From Providencia rettgeri (GTDB lineage Bacteria > Pseudomonadota > Gammaproteobacteria > Enterobacterales > Enterobacteriaceae), in contig NZ_CP096258.1 in assembly GCF_023205015.1 (NCBI RefSeq), positions 3,596,001-3,660,000 of the forward strand: DNA of 64,000 bases, written 5' to 3'. The translations under genes were made by a program, and so were the position numbers. Shown here one piece after another: positions 55,843 through 64,000 of the stretch (position 1 is the first letter of the stretch; every line of letters starts with the position of its first letter). Under the pieces are notes generated by a model, which did no database searches, was not told the origin of the DNA, and saw only the letters and a program-made list of their open reading frames with translations.

Positions 55843-56325
55843 ATGAAAAAATTCATTAAAATTATAGATAGCCACCAAGCATCACACACCGAGTTATCCT
55901 TGTGTTTGACTATGGATGAGCGCACAAAGAGCCGCTTAAAAGTCACCTTAAGCGATGGCCAAGAAGCCGGGTTGTTTCTGCCACGTGGTACCGTGCTTAA
56001 AGAAGGCGATATTTTAGCCACTGAAGAGGGTGAGTTAGTCACCATCGAAGCGGCAAAAGAGCAAGTATCAACCGTTTATAGCGATGACCCACTGCTGTTA
56101 GCGCGTGTTTGTTATCACTTAGGTAACCGTCACGTTCCACTGCAAATCGAAGCCGGCTGGTGTCGTTACTTCCATGACCATGTCTTAGATGATATGGCAC
56201 GAGGGCTTGGCGCGATCGTCAGTGTGGGTTTGGAAAAATACCAACCAGAACCGGGGGCTTATGGTGGTTCATCCGGTGGGCATCACCACCATCATCACGA
56301 TCACGATGACCATCATCACCATTAA
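55843..56325 (+). CDS. ureE: Urease nickel metallochaperone UreE, His-tailed
   Basis: UreE is a dimeric metallochaperone that delivers Ni(II) to the UreDFG complex. It is 160 aa from ATG 55843; an ATG inside ureC is rejected. The N-terminal peptide-binding domain has LSDGQEAGLFLPRGTVLKEGD. The metal-binding domain has CYHLGNRHVPLQIEAGWCRYFHDHVLDDMARGLG with the conserved His. The C-terminus is a Gly/Ser linker and a tail in which 11 of the last 14 residues are His, expected to bind several extra nickel ions. Confidence 0.97.
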   Translation: MKKFIKIIDSHQASHTELSLCLTMDERTKSRLKVTLSDGQEAGLFLPRGTVLKEGDILATEEGELVTIEAAKEQVSTVYSDDPLLLARVCYHLGNRHVPLQIEAGWCRYFHDHVLDDMARGLGAIVSVGLEKYQPEPGAYGGSSGGHHHHHHDHDDHHHH

Positions 56326-56346
56326 TTATATTTGGGAAGTTTATCC

Positions 56347-57012
56347 ATGTTAGCGGATTTGCGTTTATATCAATTAGTCAGCCCGTCTTTGCCTGTTGGG
56401 TCATTTACCTATTCCCAAGGCTTAGAGTGGGCCATTGAAAAAGGCTGGGTAACCACGCCTGAAACGCTAGCAAGCTGGTTAACGGCACAAATGACCCATG
56501 CGATTGCGACATTGGAACTCCCTGTTTTACGGCAAATTCACGCCCACTTATTAAGTGCCGATATGGAAAAAGTTACCTATTGGTGTGAATTTATCATTGC
56601 CAGCCGTGAAACCAAGGAACTGCGGTTAGAGGAGCGGCAACGAGGGATTGCTTTTGCCCGCTTGCTGCCTCAACTGGGTATTGAGCTTGATACAACCACA
56701 TTGACCTGCGTTAAACAAACGCAGCTTATGGCGTTTGCCCTTGCCGCAGTCAATTGGAATATTGATATCGACAAACTCTGTAACGCCTATGCATGGGGCT
56801 GGCTGGAAAACACCGTGATGTCGGGTGTTAAACTCATTCCACTCGGCCAAAGTGCGGGGCAACATATTTTGTTCACCCTAACCGAGCGCATTCCTACCAT
56901 TGTCTCGCAATCGGCCACATGGCCTTTAGAAGATATTGGCAGTTTTACACCTGCACAAATTATTGCCAGTAGTCGGCATGAAACCCAATACACACGACTT
57001 TTTCGTTCATGA
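56347..57012 (+). CDS. ureF: Urease accessory protein UreF
   Basis: This all-helical accessory protein links UreD and UreG during nickel insertion, 221 aa. Blocks are LYQLVSPSLPVGSFTYSQGLEWAIEKGWV near the start, then LRLEERQRGIAFARLLPQLG, and WGWLENTVMSGVKLIPLGQSAGQ. ATG 56347 is chosen with GGGA upstream; an in-frame TTG 15 bp earlier is unlikely. Confidence 0.96.
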   Translation: MLADLRLYQLVSPSLPVGSFTYSQGLEWAIEKGWVTTPETLASWLTAQMTHAIATLELPVLRQIHAHLLSADMEKVTYWCEFIIASRETKELRLEERQRGIAFARLLPQLGIELDTTTLTCVKQTQLMAFALAAVNWNIDIDKLCNAYAWGWLENTVMSGVKLIPLGQSAGQHILFTLTERIPTIVSQSATWPLEDIGSFTPAQIIASSRHETQYTRLFRS

Positions 57013-57021
57013 GAAAATGCT

Positions 57022-57639
57022 ATGCAAGAATATAATCAACCCTTAAGAATTGGTGTCGGTGGGCCGGTCGGCTCAGGAAAAACGGCATTATTAGAAGTGT
57101 TATGTAAAGCGATGCGCGACACTTACCAAATTGCTGTTGTCACCAATGATATTTATACCCAAGAAGATGCCAAAATTTTAACCCGTGCCGAAGCATTAGA
57201 TGCAGACCGCATTATTGGTGTTGAAACTGGCGGCTGCCCTCACACGGCTATTCGTGAAGATGCATCAATGAACTTAGCGGCAGTTGAAGAGCTCGCCATG
57301 CGCCATAAAAACCTCGATATCGTATTCGTGGAAAGCGGCGGCGATAACCTGAGCGCGACCTTTAGCCCAGAACTGGCTGACTTAACCATTTATGTAATTG
57401 ATGTCGCTGAAGGGGAAAAAATTCCACGTAAAGGCGGCCCGGGTATTACCCATTCCGATTTACTGGTGATTAACAAAATTGACCTTGCACCCTATGTCGG
57501 GGCTTCATTAGAAGTGATGGAAGCCGATACCGCAAGAATGCGCCCAGTCAAACCCTATGTTTTCACTAACTTGAAGAAACAAGTCGGCTTAGAAACCATT
57601 ATCGAGTTTATTATCGATAAAGGCATGTTAAGACGTTAA
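57022..57639 (+). CDS. ureG: Urease accessory GTPase UreG
   Basis: This SIMIBI GTPase powers nickel delivery to urease, 205 aa. The P-loop is GGPVGSGKT (13-21), followed by TNDIYTQEDA, the nickel-binding CPH motif in ETGGCPHTAIREDASMN, ESGGDNLSATFSPELAD and the guanine-specificity NKID. It ends the ureDABCEFG operon. Confidence 0.98.
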   Translation: MQEYNQPLRIGVGGPVGSGKTALLEVLCKAMRDTYQIAVVTNDIYTQEDAKILTRAEALDADRIIGVETGGCPHTAIREDASMNLAAVEELAMRHKNLDIVFVESGGDNLSATFSPELADLTIYVIDVAEGEKIPRKGGPGITHSDLLVINKIDLAPYVGASLEVMEADTARMRPVKPYVFTNLKKQVGLETIIEFIIDKGMLRR

Positions 57640-57648
57640 TAAATTTGT

Positions 57649-57677
57649 TCACCCTATAGGTTTTATCTATAGGGTGC
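57649..57677. terminator. Convergent terminator between ureG and hypE
   Basis: CACCCTATAG (57650-57659) and CTATAGGGTG (57667-57676) form a perfect 10-bp stem with a 7-nt loop. U-tracts are weak. It lies between the two converging nickel-enzyme operons. Confidence 0.65.
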
Positions 57678-57681
57678 CCAA

Positions 57682-58698
57682 TTAACAAATACGCGGTAAA
57701 GGCTCACTGTGGGGTAAATCTAATAACCTTGATGTCCCGAAGATCCCAACTAATCTGACTTGCTTCTGTTCGGTGACACAGCCTATCGTGGTCGCATCTT
57801 TCCCTAATGGGTGCTGGTGTAGTGCAGCAAGTACCGCATTTTCCGCTTCAGGTTTCACCACAATCACTAATTTGCCTTCATTGGCAAAGTTTAACGGCTC
57901 TAAACCTAATAGTTCGCACACGCCCCTAACTGCTGAAGAGACAGGTAAATCCCCCTCATTTATCGCTATCCCGCAGCCACTTGCCTGCGCAAACTCATGT
58001 AAAATAGCCGTCACGCCCCCTCGGGTCGCATCACGTAAAGCACGAACGCCATCAATTTCACGTAACGGAGCGATTAAAGGTGTTAATACCGCACAATCAC
58101 TGCAAAGCTCTGCTTCTAATCCGAGTTGTTCACGCAGGTTTAAGATAGTCGCGCCGTGATCACCCAACGTACCGCTAACAATCACTTTATCCCCCGCTTG
58201 AATGTGCTGAGCCCCCCACTGAATATGGGGCGGGATCACGCCAATACCCGCGGTATTGATAAAGATTTTGTCTGCCGCACCGCGCTGTACCACTTTGGTA
58301 TCGCCTGTCACAATAGCCACGCCAGCCGCTGCTGCTGTTGCAGCCATCGATTCCACAATTGAAGTCAGTTCAGAAAGTGGAAAACCTTCTTCCAAAATAA
58401 AACCGCAGGACAAATATTTTGGGATAGCCCCACTGACGGCGACATCATTCACCGTGCCGCATACCGCCAGTTTGCCAATATTACCACCCGGGAAAAAAAT
58501 CGGGTCGATGACATAACTGTCGGTACTGAATGCTAAGCGGTCGCCCAATGCGGTCATTTCAGCCAGTGCTAGCCGAGCTTGGTCTTCCCGCTCATTCAAC
58601 GCTGGGTTAGCAAATGCTTGCAAGAACAACTGTTCAATCAATTGCTGCATAGCCTGCCCACCACTACCATGTGCCATCGTCACCACATGATCACTCAT
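57682..58698 (-). CDS. hypE: Hydrogenase maturation protein HypE
   Basis: HypE dehydrates the carbamoyl group received from HypF on its C-terminal cysteine to a thiocyanate, the source of the CN ligands of the [NiFe] centre. It is 338 aa. The C-terminal PRIC tetrapeptide is intact. The N-terminal MAHGSGGQAMQQLI and GTVNDVAVSGA, ATRGGVTAILHEFA motifs are of the AIR-synthase-like ATP-binding fold. Its ATG directly follows the hypD stop (TAAATG) with GGGAGG upstream. Confidence 0.97.
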   Translation of the reverse strand: MSDHVVTMAHGSGGQAMQQLIEQLFLQAFANPALNEREDQARLALAEMTALGDRLAFSTDSYVIDPIFFPGGNIGKLAVCGTVNDVAVSGAIPKYLSCGFILEEGFPLSELTSIVESMAATAAAAGVAIVTGDTKVVQRGAADKIFINTAGIGVIPPHIQWGAQHIQAGDKVIVSGTLGDHGATILNLREQLGLEAELCSDCAVLTPLIAPLREIDGVRALRDATRGGVTAILHEFAQASGCGIAINEGDLPVSSAVRGVCELLGLEPLNFANEGKLVIVVKPEAENAVLAALHQHPLGKDATTIGCVTEQKQVRLVGIFGTSRLLDLPHSEPLPRIC

Positions 58699-59811
58699 TT
58701 ATACCTCCCGACGATATTGGTAATAAGCTGCACAGGCGCCTTCAGAAGAAACCATTAGTGCACCAAAAGCGGTTTGTGGCGTACAACGGCGCCCAAACAA
58801 CGTACATTCGTTAGGTTTACAGCGCCCGGTTAACACCTCTCCACAACGAGCTAGCGGGTCATCCGCCACTTTATGAGGTTGTACCTGAAAGCGCCTCTCT
58901 GCATCAAAAAACTGATAAGCTTGAGTTAATTGAACCCCTGAACCTGCAATTTCCCCCAATCCACGCCATTCACTGGTTTGTTTGAGTTCAAAAACTTCTT
59001 CTAACGCCTTCATTGCCAACAGGTTACCTTCATCGGCCACAACACGTTTATATTGGTTTTCTACCTCACAACGGCCATCAGCGATTTGGTCAACTAACAT
59101 AGCTAATGACTGCAAAATATCTAAGGGTTCGAACCCTGTGACCACCAAGGGTTTATGAAAGTCTTCGGTAATAAATTGGTAGGGATGCGCCCCGATCACC
59201 ATACTCACGTGTCCCGGTGCTAAAAAACCGTCAATACGGACATCCGGTTGTTCGAGTAAGCTACGCAAGGTGGGAATGATCGTAATGTGCTGGCAAAATA
59301 CACTAAAATTTGCTAATTGGCGGCGTTTCGCTTGCTGCAAGGTGATTGCCGTGCTTGGCATGGTGGTTTCAAAGCCTAAACCAAAGAAAACCACTTGCCG
59401 ATGAGGGTGCTGCTCTGCTAATGCCAAGGCATCTAGCGGTGAATAAACGATACGGACATCTGCCCCATTGCGTTTGGCGTCAAGTAAAGAGCCCTTTTCT
59501 CCCGGCACACGCATTGCATCGCCATAAGTACAAAAGATAACCTCTGGGCGCTGCGCTATTTCGATACAGCCATCAATTCGCCCCATTGGCAAAACGCACA
59601 CAGGGCAACCGGGCCCATGAACAAATTCAATTTCGGCGGGTAATAGCTGGTCAATACCAAATTTAAAAATCGCGTGGGTATGGCCTCCACACACTTCCAT
59701 GAGTTGTAATGGGCGCCGTTTTGCTTGGGGTATTTCATTCACCCGTTGATGAATACGCGCTAATAGCGCTTTTGCAAGAACAGGGTCGCGAAATTCATCG
59801 ACGTACTGCAT
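58699..59811 (-). CDS. hypD: Hydrogenase maturation iron-sulfur protein HypD
   Basis: HypD is the [4Fe-4S] scaffold on which, with HypC, the Fe(CN)2CO unit is built. It is 370 aa from ATG 59811 (AGGAG six bases upstream); an ATG five codons earlier is rejected. Conserved parts are MEVCGGHTHAIFKFG, HGPGCPVCVLPMGRID, GLGFETTMPSTAI and the C-terminal cluster cysteines in RCGEVLTGRCKPNECTLFGRRC. It overlaps the hypC end by 17 nt. Confidence 0.97.
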   Translation of the reverse strand: MQYVDEFRDPVLAKALLARIHQRVNEIPQAKRRPLQLMEVCGGHTHAIFKFGIDQLLPAEIEFVHGPGCPVCVLPMGRIDGCIEIAQRPEVIFCTYGDAMRVPGEKGSLLDAKRNGADVRIVYSPLDALALAEQHPHRQVVFFGLGFETTMPSTAITLQQAKRRQLANFSVFCQHITIIPTLRSLLEQPDVRIDGFLAPGHVSMVIGAHPYQFITEDFHKPLVVTGFEPLDILQSLAMLVDQIADGRCEVENQYKRVVADEGNLLAMKALEEVFELKQTSEWRGLGEIAGSGVQLTQAYQFFDAERRFQVQPHKVADDPLARCGEVLTGRCKPNECTLFGRRCTPQTAFGALMVSSEGACAAYYQYRREV

Positions 59812-60091
59812 CTGTTGCTCCTGCATTTAAACAACTAAAATCGCTAACTTCGTGGTCTAGCTGGCTCATCGCGGTTAACGCATCCAAGGTGGATTGCGCT
59901 TCTTCTTCATTGATGATGCTCATGGCAAACCCGACGTGTACCAATACCCATTGCCCTAATAAATCAGCGGTTTCCCCCTCACAAATTAAGCCAATATTCA
60001 CGTCGCGTTTTACACCACAAACATCCACTTGGGCGAGTTGGTGAATGTCTTCACCAACGGCAACTATTTTGCCCGGAATACCTAAGCACAT
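59795..60091 (-). CDS. hypC: Hydrogenase maturation chaperone HypC family
   Basis: This small chaperone carries the Fe(CN)2CO precursor with HypD to the large subunit. It is 98 aa from ATG 60091, beginning MCLGIPGKIV with the essential Cys2 (after Met removal the N-terminal residue). GQWVLVHVGFAMSIINEEEA is the family middle segment. A hydrogenase-2 specific paralogue (HybG) has the same signature; since this is the only copy in the cluster the name HypC/HybG is open. It overlaps the hypB stop by 10 nt. Confidence 0.93.
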   Translation of the reverse strand: MCLGIPGKIVAVGEDIHQLAQVDVCGVKRDVNIGLICEGETADLLGQWVLVHVGFAMSIINEEEAQSTLDALTAMSQLDHEVSDFSCLNAGATDAVRR

Positions 60092-61113
60092 AGCTGTGTC
60101 TCCAACCATGCCAGCCAAGCATCCATCCCTTCACCGCATGTCGCAGACACTTGGATAACTTGGATATTGGGATTCACCTGTTTGGCATTGGCGATACAAG
60201 CATCAACATCAAAATGTAGATAAGGCAATAAATCAATTTTATTCAGCAACATGATATCTGCTGCCGCAAACATATGCGGGTATTTGAGGGGTTTATCTTC
60301 CCCTTCCGTGACCGACAGCACCGCCACTTTATGGCGCTCGCCCAAATCAAAGCTAGCAGGGCACACAAGATTCCCCACATTTTCAATAAATAACAAGCTG
60401 TTATCTGCTAACTCTAAACGTGCTGTTGCATCGTGCACCATTTGTGCATCTAGGTGACAGCCTTTTCCTGTATTCACTTGAATCGCAGGCACACCCGTTT
60501 CGCGGATCCGCTGTGCATCATTGGTGGTTTGTTGGTCACCTTCAATCACTGCGCAATTGATTTTGTCACGCAGCCTTAACAGCGTTTCCGTTAATAAGGT
60601 GGTTTTTCCCGAACCCGGGCTAGAAACGAGATTTAGCGCTAAAATATTCTTCTGGTTAAAATCGTTACGGTTATGCTCTGCCAGATGGTTATTTTTATCT
60701 AACACATCCATTTCAATTTGTAGCATGCGTTTCTGGCTGATCCCCGGTGCATGGGTACCCGCTTCACCGTGTCCATAATCAAGGTCATGATGTTCGCCAG
60801 CCGGTTTAAAACTTGCCTCTGCGGTTTGGTAAATATGTTTGTGCTTATGTTTGTGTTTATGCTTTTTAGATTTGCTTTCAGCAGGTGCGGGTTCATATTG
60901 GTGATAATGGTTGTGGACATCACCTTGATGATAGTAATGGTGATAAATAATCACTGTTTGCCCGTGAGGTTCATGATCATGATGATGGTCGTGATCATGA
61001 TGGTCATGATCGTGGTGGTGATCATGGCCGTGATGGTGGTCGTGAGCATGGCCGTGATGGTCATCACCCTCGATTTTGCGTTCTCCCGATGCACATCCAC
61101 AAGTACTGCACAT
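60082..61113 (-). CDS. hypB: Hydrogenase nickel-insertion GTPase HypB, with extended His-rich region
   Basis: This SIMIBI GTPase inserts nickel into hydrogenase together with HypA. It is 343 aa from ATG 61113 (GGGAG eight bases upstream). The N-terminal high-affinity nickel motif is MCSTCGC. Residues 19-109 hold about 33 histidines in D/H-rich and KH-repeat stretches, longer than in E. coli HypB (290 aa). The GTPase domain has SSPGSGKTTLL (about 164-174), EGDQQT, the G-domain metal site GKGCHLDA, and NKID. The His region suggests nickel storage as in HypB of rhizobia. Confidence 0.97.
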   Translation of the reverse strand: MCSTCGCASGERKIEGDDHHGHAHDHHHGHDHHHDHDHHDHDHHHDHEPHGQTVIIYHHYYHQGDVHNHYHQYEPAPAESKSKKHKHKHKHKHIYQTAEASFKPAGEHHDLDYGHGEAGTHAPGISQKRMLQIEMDVLDKNNHLAEHNRNDFNQKNILALNLVSSPGSGKTTLLTETLLRLRDKINCAVIEGDQQTTNDAQRIRETGVPAIQVNTGKGCHLDAQMVHDATARLELADNSLLFIENVGNLVCPASFDLGERHKVAVLSVTEGEDKPLKYPHMFAAADIMLLNKIDLLPYLHFDVDACIANAKQVNPNIQVIQVSATCGEGMDAWLAWLETQLCA

Positions 61114-61203
61114 AAGTTTCACTCCCAACAGCTAAATTGTTAAATTAGATTAATACATAATCCATAGAGGCTGGTTGATACACCTCAAGCTCACCTCAAA
61201 AAG

Positions 61204-61545
61204 CTATTCCACTTCCAACTCTTTGATGCGTAAACTCTCCCCACTTTCCACTTTCAGGTTCACCCCCTGACAGCATGGACAAACCGATTGGTGGCTATCT
61301 ATTTCCACTATTTCACTGCAATCCCAACACCATGCTTGTGCGGGCTGGTAAATAATGTGGAGCTGGCAGCCTTCTGCAACCGTACCACGACAAACGACAT
61401 CAAAACTGAAGCGAAAGGCACTCTCTTCAACACAAGAGAGCGCACCGATTTCAAGCCAAACAGCGATGACTCGGTTAACTGCATTTTTTTTCGCCTGCTG
61501 TTCAATAATGTCTATCGTACTTTGGCATAACGAAACCTCATGCAT
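61204..61545 (-). CDS. hypA: Hydrogenase nickel chaperone HypA
   Basis: This nickel metallochaperone partners HypB. It is 113 aa. The nickel-binding N-terminus MHE (His2) and the zinc site CWDC (73-76) with CPCC (89-92) are present. A strong ribosome site GGGGGCAGG precedes the ATG. It overlaps the hybE stop by 8 nt; 90 bp separate it from hypB. The hybrid order hyb-then-hypABCDE makes one long transcription unit likely. Confidence 0.96.
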   Translation of the reverse strand: MHEVSLCQSTIDIIEQQAKKNAVNRVIAVWLEIGALSCVEESAFRFSFDVVCRGTVAEGCQLHIIYQPAQAWCWDCSEIVEIDSHQSVCPCCQGVNLKVESGESLRIKELEVE

Positions 61546-62029
61546 CCTGCCCCCTTAAGTGGCGGGCAAACAATGCTCTACGTTCAGGTGCTTGAGGAAT
61601 ATTTGGGTCACTTACTGGAAGCGATAACAATATTCGCTGGCAATCATCCGTTAGGTGAATACCTTGTTCTGGTGTCATTTTCTTTTCTAATGGCGACATT
61701 AATGAACACGCGAAATATTGGGTTAAACCGTCTAATTCACCCACGGTATAGGTCATTTCACCATAGGGGAGGATTAACCCAACCTTGTCACCGACCACGC
61801 GACGAGGCCAGTACTGTTCAGGCCCCGGTAGAATAATCGCGCTGAGCATCCAAGGCGTGATCACCGCGCCCACCCATTGCCCTTCAAACAGGGCAAACTC
61901 ACTGGCGTGCACAGGCATCGTTGGATGTAAAAATGACAAATCATGCATCGATTGTTCAGCAACTCGCACAAATGCGGCCTCAACCAGAGGCCGAGGGCTA
62001 GTTTCATAACCTAAGATGTCATCCGGCAT
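61538..62029 (-). CDS. hybE: Hydrogenase-2 chaperone HybE
   Basis: HybE is a proofreading chaperone that holds the Tat-exported small subunit HybO until assembly is complete. It is 163 aa (E. coli 162). Blocks such as FALFEGQWVGAVITPWMLSAIILPG, LPYGEMTYTVGELDGLTQYFACSLMSPL and the C-terminal ERRALFARHLRG identify the family. It overlaps hybD by 11 nt. Confidence 0.93.
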   Translation of the reverse strand: MPDDILGYETSPRPLVEAAFVRVAEQSMHDLSFLHPTMPVHASEFALFEGQWVGAVITPWMLSAIILPGPEQYWPRRVVGDKVGLILPYGEMTYTVGELDGLTQYFACSLMSPLEKKMTPEQGIHLTDDCQRILLSLPVSDPNIPQAPERRALFARHLRGQDA

Positions 62030-62516
62030 GCAAACTCTCTTCTTTCGCTATGATTTCCAAGCCTTCGCTTCGCAAAACCTCAATAACCTTTTGTAAAGCT
62101 GGCTCTAAAGCGGCCTGCCCTATTGCCGTCAAACCGATATGCGGTTCGAGGGACTCAGGCACAACGCCAACTAATGTTAGCCGCTGTGGGAATTCATCGG
62201 TTAAATGCAAAGCGGATAACACATCAGACAAACCTAATTGATGCGGGGAGATTTTACGCGTAAACAGGGCAGGAACTTCGTCATCGCGCAAGACTAAAAT
62301 CGAGCCAGCCTGCTGGCTTGATAACACGACATCGGCGATGATCAAATGGTCTCTATCTGCCATCGGGCCAATCAGTTCCATTCCTGCGGTTCCACCATCT
62401 AGCACTTCCACGCATTCAGGCAGGTGATAGCGCTGCTCTAAAGCCTCTACGATGCGTACCCCAATTCCTTCATCGCTCAGCAAAATATTGCCAACACCCA
62501 AGACTAAAATACGCAT
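62019..62516 (-). CDS. hybD: Hydrogenase-2 maturation endopeptidase HybD
   Basis: HybD cleaves the C-terminal extension of the HybC precursor after nickel insertion. It is 165 aa. The nickel-sensing residues correspond to Glu16 (SDEGIG), Asp62 (IADVV) and His92 (SPHQLG), as in E. coli HybD. It starts at ATG 62516, sharing one base with the hybC stop (TAATG). Confidence 0.96.
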   Translation of the reverse strand: MRILVLGVGNILLSDEGIGVRIVEALEQRYHLPECVEVLDGGTAGMELIGPMADRDHLIIADVVLSSQQAGSILVLRDDEVPALFTRKISPHQLGLSDVLSALHLTDEFPQRLTLVGVVPESLEPHIGLTAIGQAALEPALQKVIEVLRSEGLEIIAKEESLHAG

Positions 62517-64000
62517 TACAACACCTTAACCTTAGTGACTTCGCCACCTTCTGGGTCAACAATGTGCACAGCACAAGACATACAAGGGTCAAATGAGTGA
62601 ATGGTTCGCACCACTTCAAGGGGTTTAGCAGGATCAGCAACAGGGGTTCCTACCAATGCTTGCTCATAAGGGCCTGGCTCATCATTAAAATTACGCGGAC
62701 CTGAGTTCCAAGTGGATGGCACTACCGCTTGGTAATTTTCAATTTTACCGTCTTTAATCACCACCCAGTGAGACAGTAATCCGCGAGGAACTTCCCCAAA
62801 ACCTACCCCTTTAATCGTGGCATTTTCAGGGAAATGTGGTTTCACAAACGTGGTGTAATCGCCTTTTCCTATGTTATCGACCAGCGCTTGCCACTGAATA
62901 GACAGAGTTTCATTCAGCACACAGCAACGAACGCTACGACCGATAATTCGACCCAATGTGGAATGCAATTGATCCACACTAATCGTATTGCCCGTCAGTG
63001 TTTGGTACAGGTTTACCACATCATTAAAGTGTTTTTCTGTTGGCTCATGTTTTGCTGCTAATTTACACAACAAGTCAGCAAGCGGCCCAACCTCGACGGT
63101 TTTATCATAAAAAGTTGGGGCTTTTACCCATGAATATTTACCGTCATCATCCCAGCCAGTGTAATCTGGGTTGGTGGTGCCTTCCCATGGAGCCTGTGGC
63201 TCATTTTCTTTGTACCATGCATGTTTGCTACTTTCTTTGATGCCGTTGATCAAATACTCATCCATATGGCTCGTAATGGGGCGATAAGTACTAAAATCGC
63301 TGTTTTCCAAATAGCCACCCGGTAATAGGAAGCTCCCGTTTTTACCATCCATTGGCATTTCAGGCATGCACATGTAATGTTTCGCGCCTTGACCGACTTC
63401 GAGCCATTCAGGGTAGCCCGCGGCAATCACTGCTGCGTCAATCTTATACACTTGCTCAATAAAATCCCCTAAACGGTCAATAAAGGATTTCACATACATC
63501 AAACGTTCAAGGTTCAGAACCCCGACACCATCAAGGTTAATAGGGTTTGCCACACCACCAACTGCAAGGTTTTGAATATGCGGTGTTTTCCCGCCTAATA
63601 ACGCCACAATACGGTTAGCATCTCGCTGACATTCAAGGGCTTGTAAATAGTGGGCCACGGCAATTAAGTTTACCTCAGGCGACAGCTTCATCGCTGGGTG
63701 CCCCCAATACCCATTGGCAAAAATACCCAATTGCCCACTGGCAACCAATTTTTTAATTTTATCTTGAACTCGCGTGAATTCTTCTGGGCTATTCAATGGC
63801 CACGTCGAAACGCCTTTCAATATTTCTGCTGCTTTATTTGGGTCTGCATTCAGTGCAGAGGTGATATCCACCCAATCTAACGCAGATAATTGATAGAAAT
63901 GGACTATGTGGTCTTGAATGGTGTGCGCGGCTAAAATCATATTACGGATATACTGCGCATTCACTGGCACATCAATATTTAAAGCACTTTCAATAGTGCG
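62516..64000 (-). CDS. hybC: Hydrogenase-2 large subunit HybC, 5' end beyond the window
   Basis: This is the [NiFe] large subunit of the periplasm-facing, H2-oxidising hydrogenase-2. The frame is open to the right edge and reads RTIESALNIDVPVNAQYIRN there, so about the first 75 residues lie outside. The remainder is colinear with E. coli HybC (567 aa). The C-terminal active-site motif DPCMSCAVH supplies two nickel ligands and the processing site after His, followed by the cleavable tail ending TKVKVL. HybD next door is the cognate protease. Confidence 0.98.
   Translation of the reverse strand, partial: RTIESALNIDVPVNAQYIRNMILAAHTIQDHIVHFYQLSALDWVDITSALNADPNKAAEILKGVSTWPLNSPEEFTRVQDKIKKLVASGQLGIFANGYWGHPAMKLSPEVNLIAVAHYLQALECQRDANRIVALLGGKTPHIQNLAVGGVANPINLDGVGVLNLERLMYVKSFIDRLGDFIEQVYKIDAAVIAAGYPEWLEVGQGAKHYMCMPEMPMDGKNGSFLLPGGYLENSDFSTYRPITSHMDEYLINGIKESSKHAWYKENEPQAPWEGTTNPDYTGWDDDGKYSWVKAPTFYDKTVEVGPLADLLCKLAAKHEPTEKHFNDVVNLYQTLTGNTISVDQLHSTLGRIIGRSVRCCVLNETLSIQWQALVDNIGKGDYTTFVKPHFPENATIKGVGFGEVPRGLLSHWVVIKDGKIENYQAVVPSTWNSGPRNFNDEPGPYEQALVGTPVADPAKPLEVVRTIHSFDPCMSCAVHIVDPEGGEVTKVKVL

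Noticed and set aside
60960..61075. Tandem-repeat-like DNA inside hypB
   Set aside because: It is simply the coding of His/Asp-rich protein sequence and not a non-coding repeat.
61181..61199. Direct repeat CACCTCAA in the hypA-hypB gap
   Set aside because: Eight-base repeat, two copies only, with no dyad or promoter context.

Overview
The window reads as chromosome of an AT-rich member of the Morganellaceae (Enterobacterales), most likely Providencia and, because it has a complete UreR-linked urease locus, P. rettgeri or a close relative. The genus call is an inference from gene content, synteny and protein similarity recalled from memory; no database search was possible.

Positions 1-30.4 kb are conserved core in nearly the E. 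coli order: plsC, parC, parE, yqiA, cpdA, nudF | tolC, ygiB, ygiC | ygiD, ribB with an FMN riboswitch | ubiK | hldE, glnE, ygiF | ygiM, cca | folB | plsY, aer | tsaD | rpsU-dnaG-rpoD. Relative to E. coli the segment is compacted: parC and parE are adjacent, and yqiB, zupT and uppP are not at their usual places. Two allele-level features stand out. ParC carries isoleucine at the quinolone-target serine (E. coli Ser80), and the aer energy-taxis gene has an in-frame ochre codon in the signalling hairpin.

Positions 30.4-46.3 kb are accessory. There is a small NTF2-like protein with an MFS exporter and a divergent LysR regulator, an HdeB-like periplasmic chaperone, and two TonB-linked iron-uptake blocks. 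Block A is an IutA-like receptor followed by an orphan binding protein. Block B is a binding protein, FecCD-type permease, ATPase, cupin and SAM methyltransferase operon, a divergent Crp/Fnr-type regulator and a second TonB receptor. In block B both minus-strand promoters have a good Fur box, and both have the same 19-bp sequence with a TGACA-TT-TGTCA dyad 43-45 bp beyond it. This suggests a Fur plus Crp-like regulon. A cytoplasmic-looking subtilisin-family gene follows, broken by one extra A in an A7 run.

Positions 46.4-64 kb form a nickel-related district: a five-gene peptide/nickel-type ABC importer, the AraC-type activator UreR, ureDABCEFG, and, convergently, hybC(partial)-hybD-hybE-hypA-hypB-hypC-hypD-hypE for hydrogenase-2 and its maturation. 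Urease and [NiFe]-hydrogenase both need nickel. UreE and HypB both carry unusually strong histidine tracts, and the adjacent importer is a plausible nickel supplier, although that specificity is inferred from context only.
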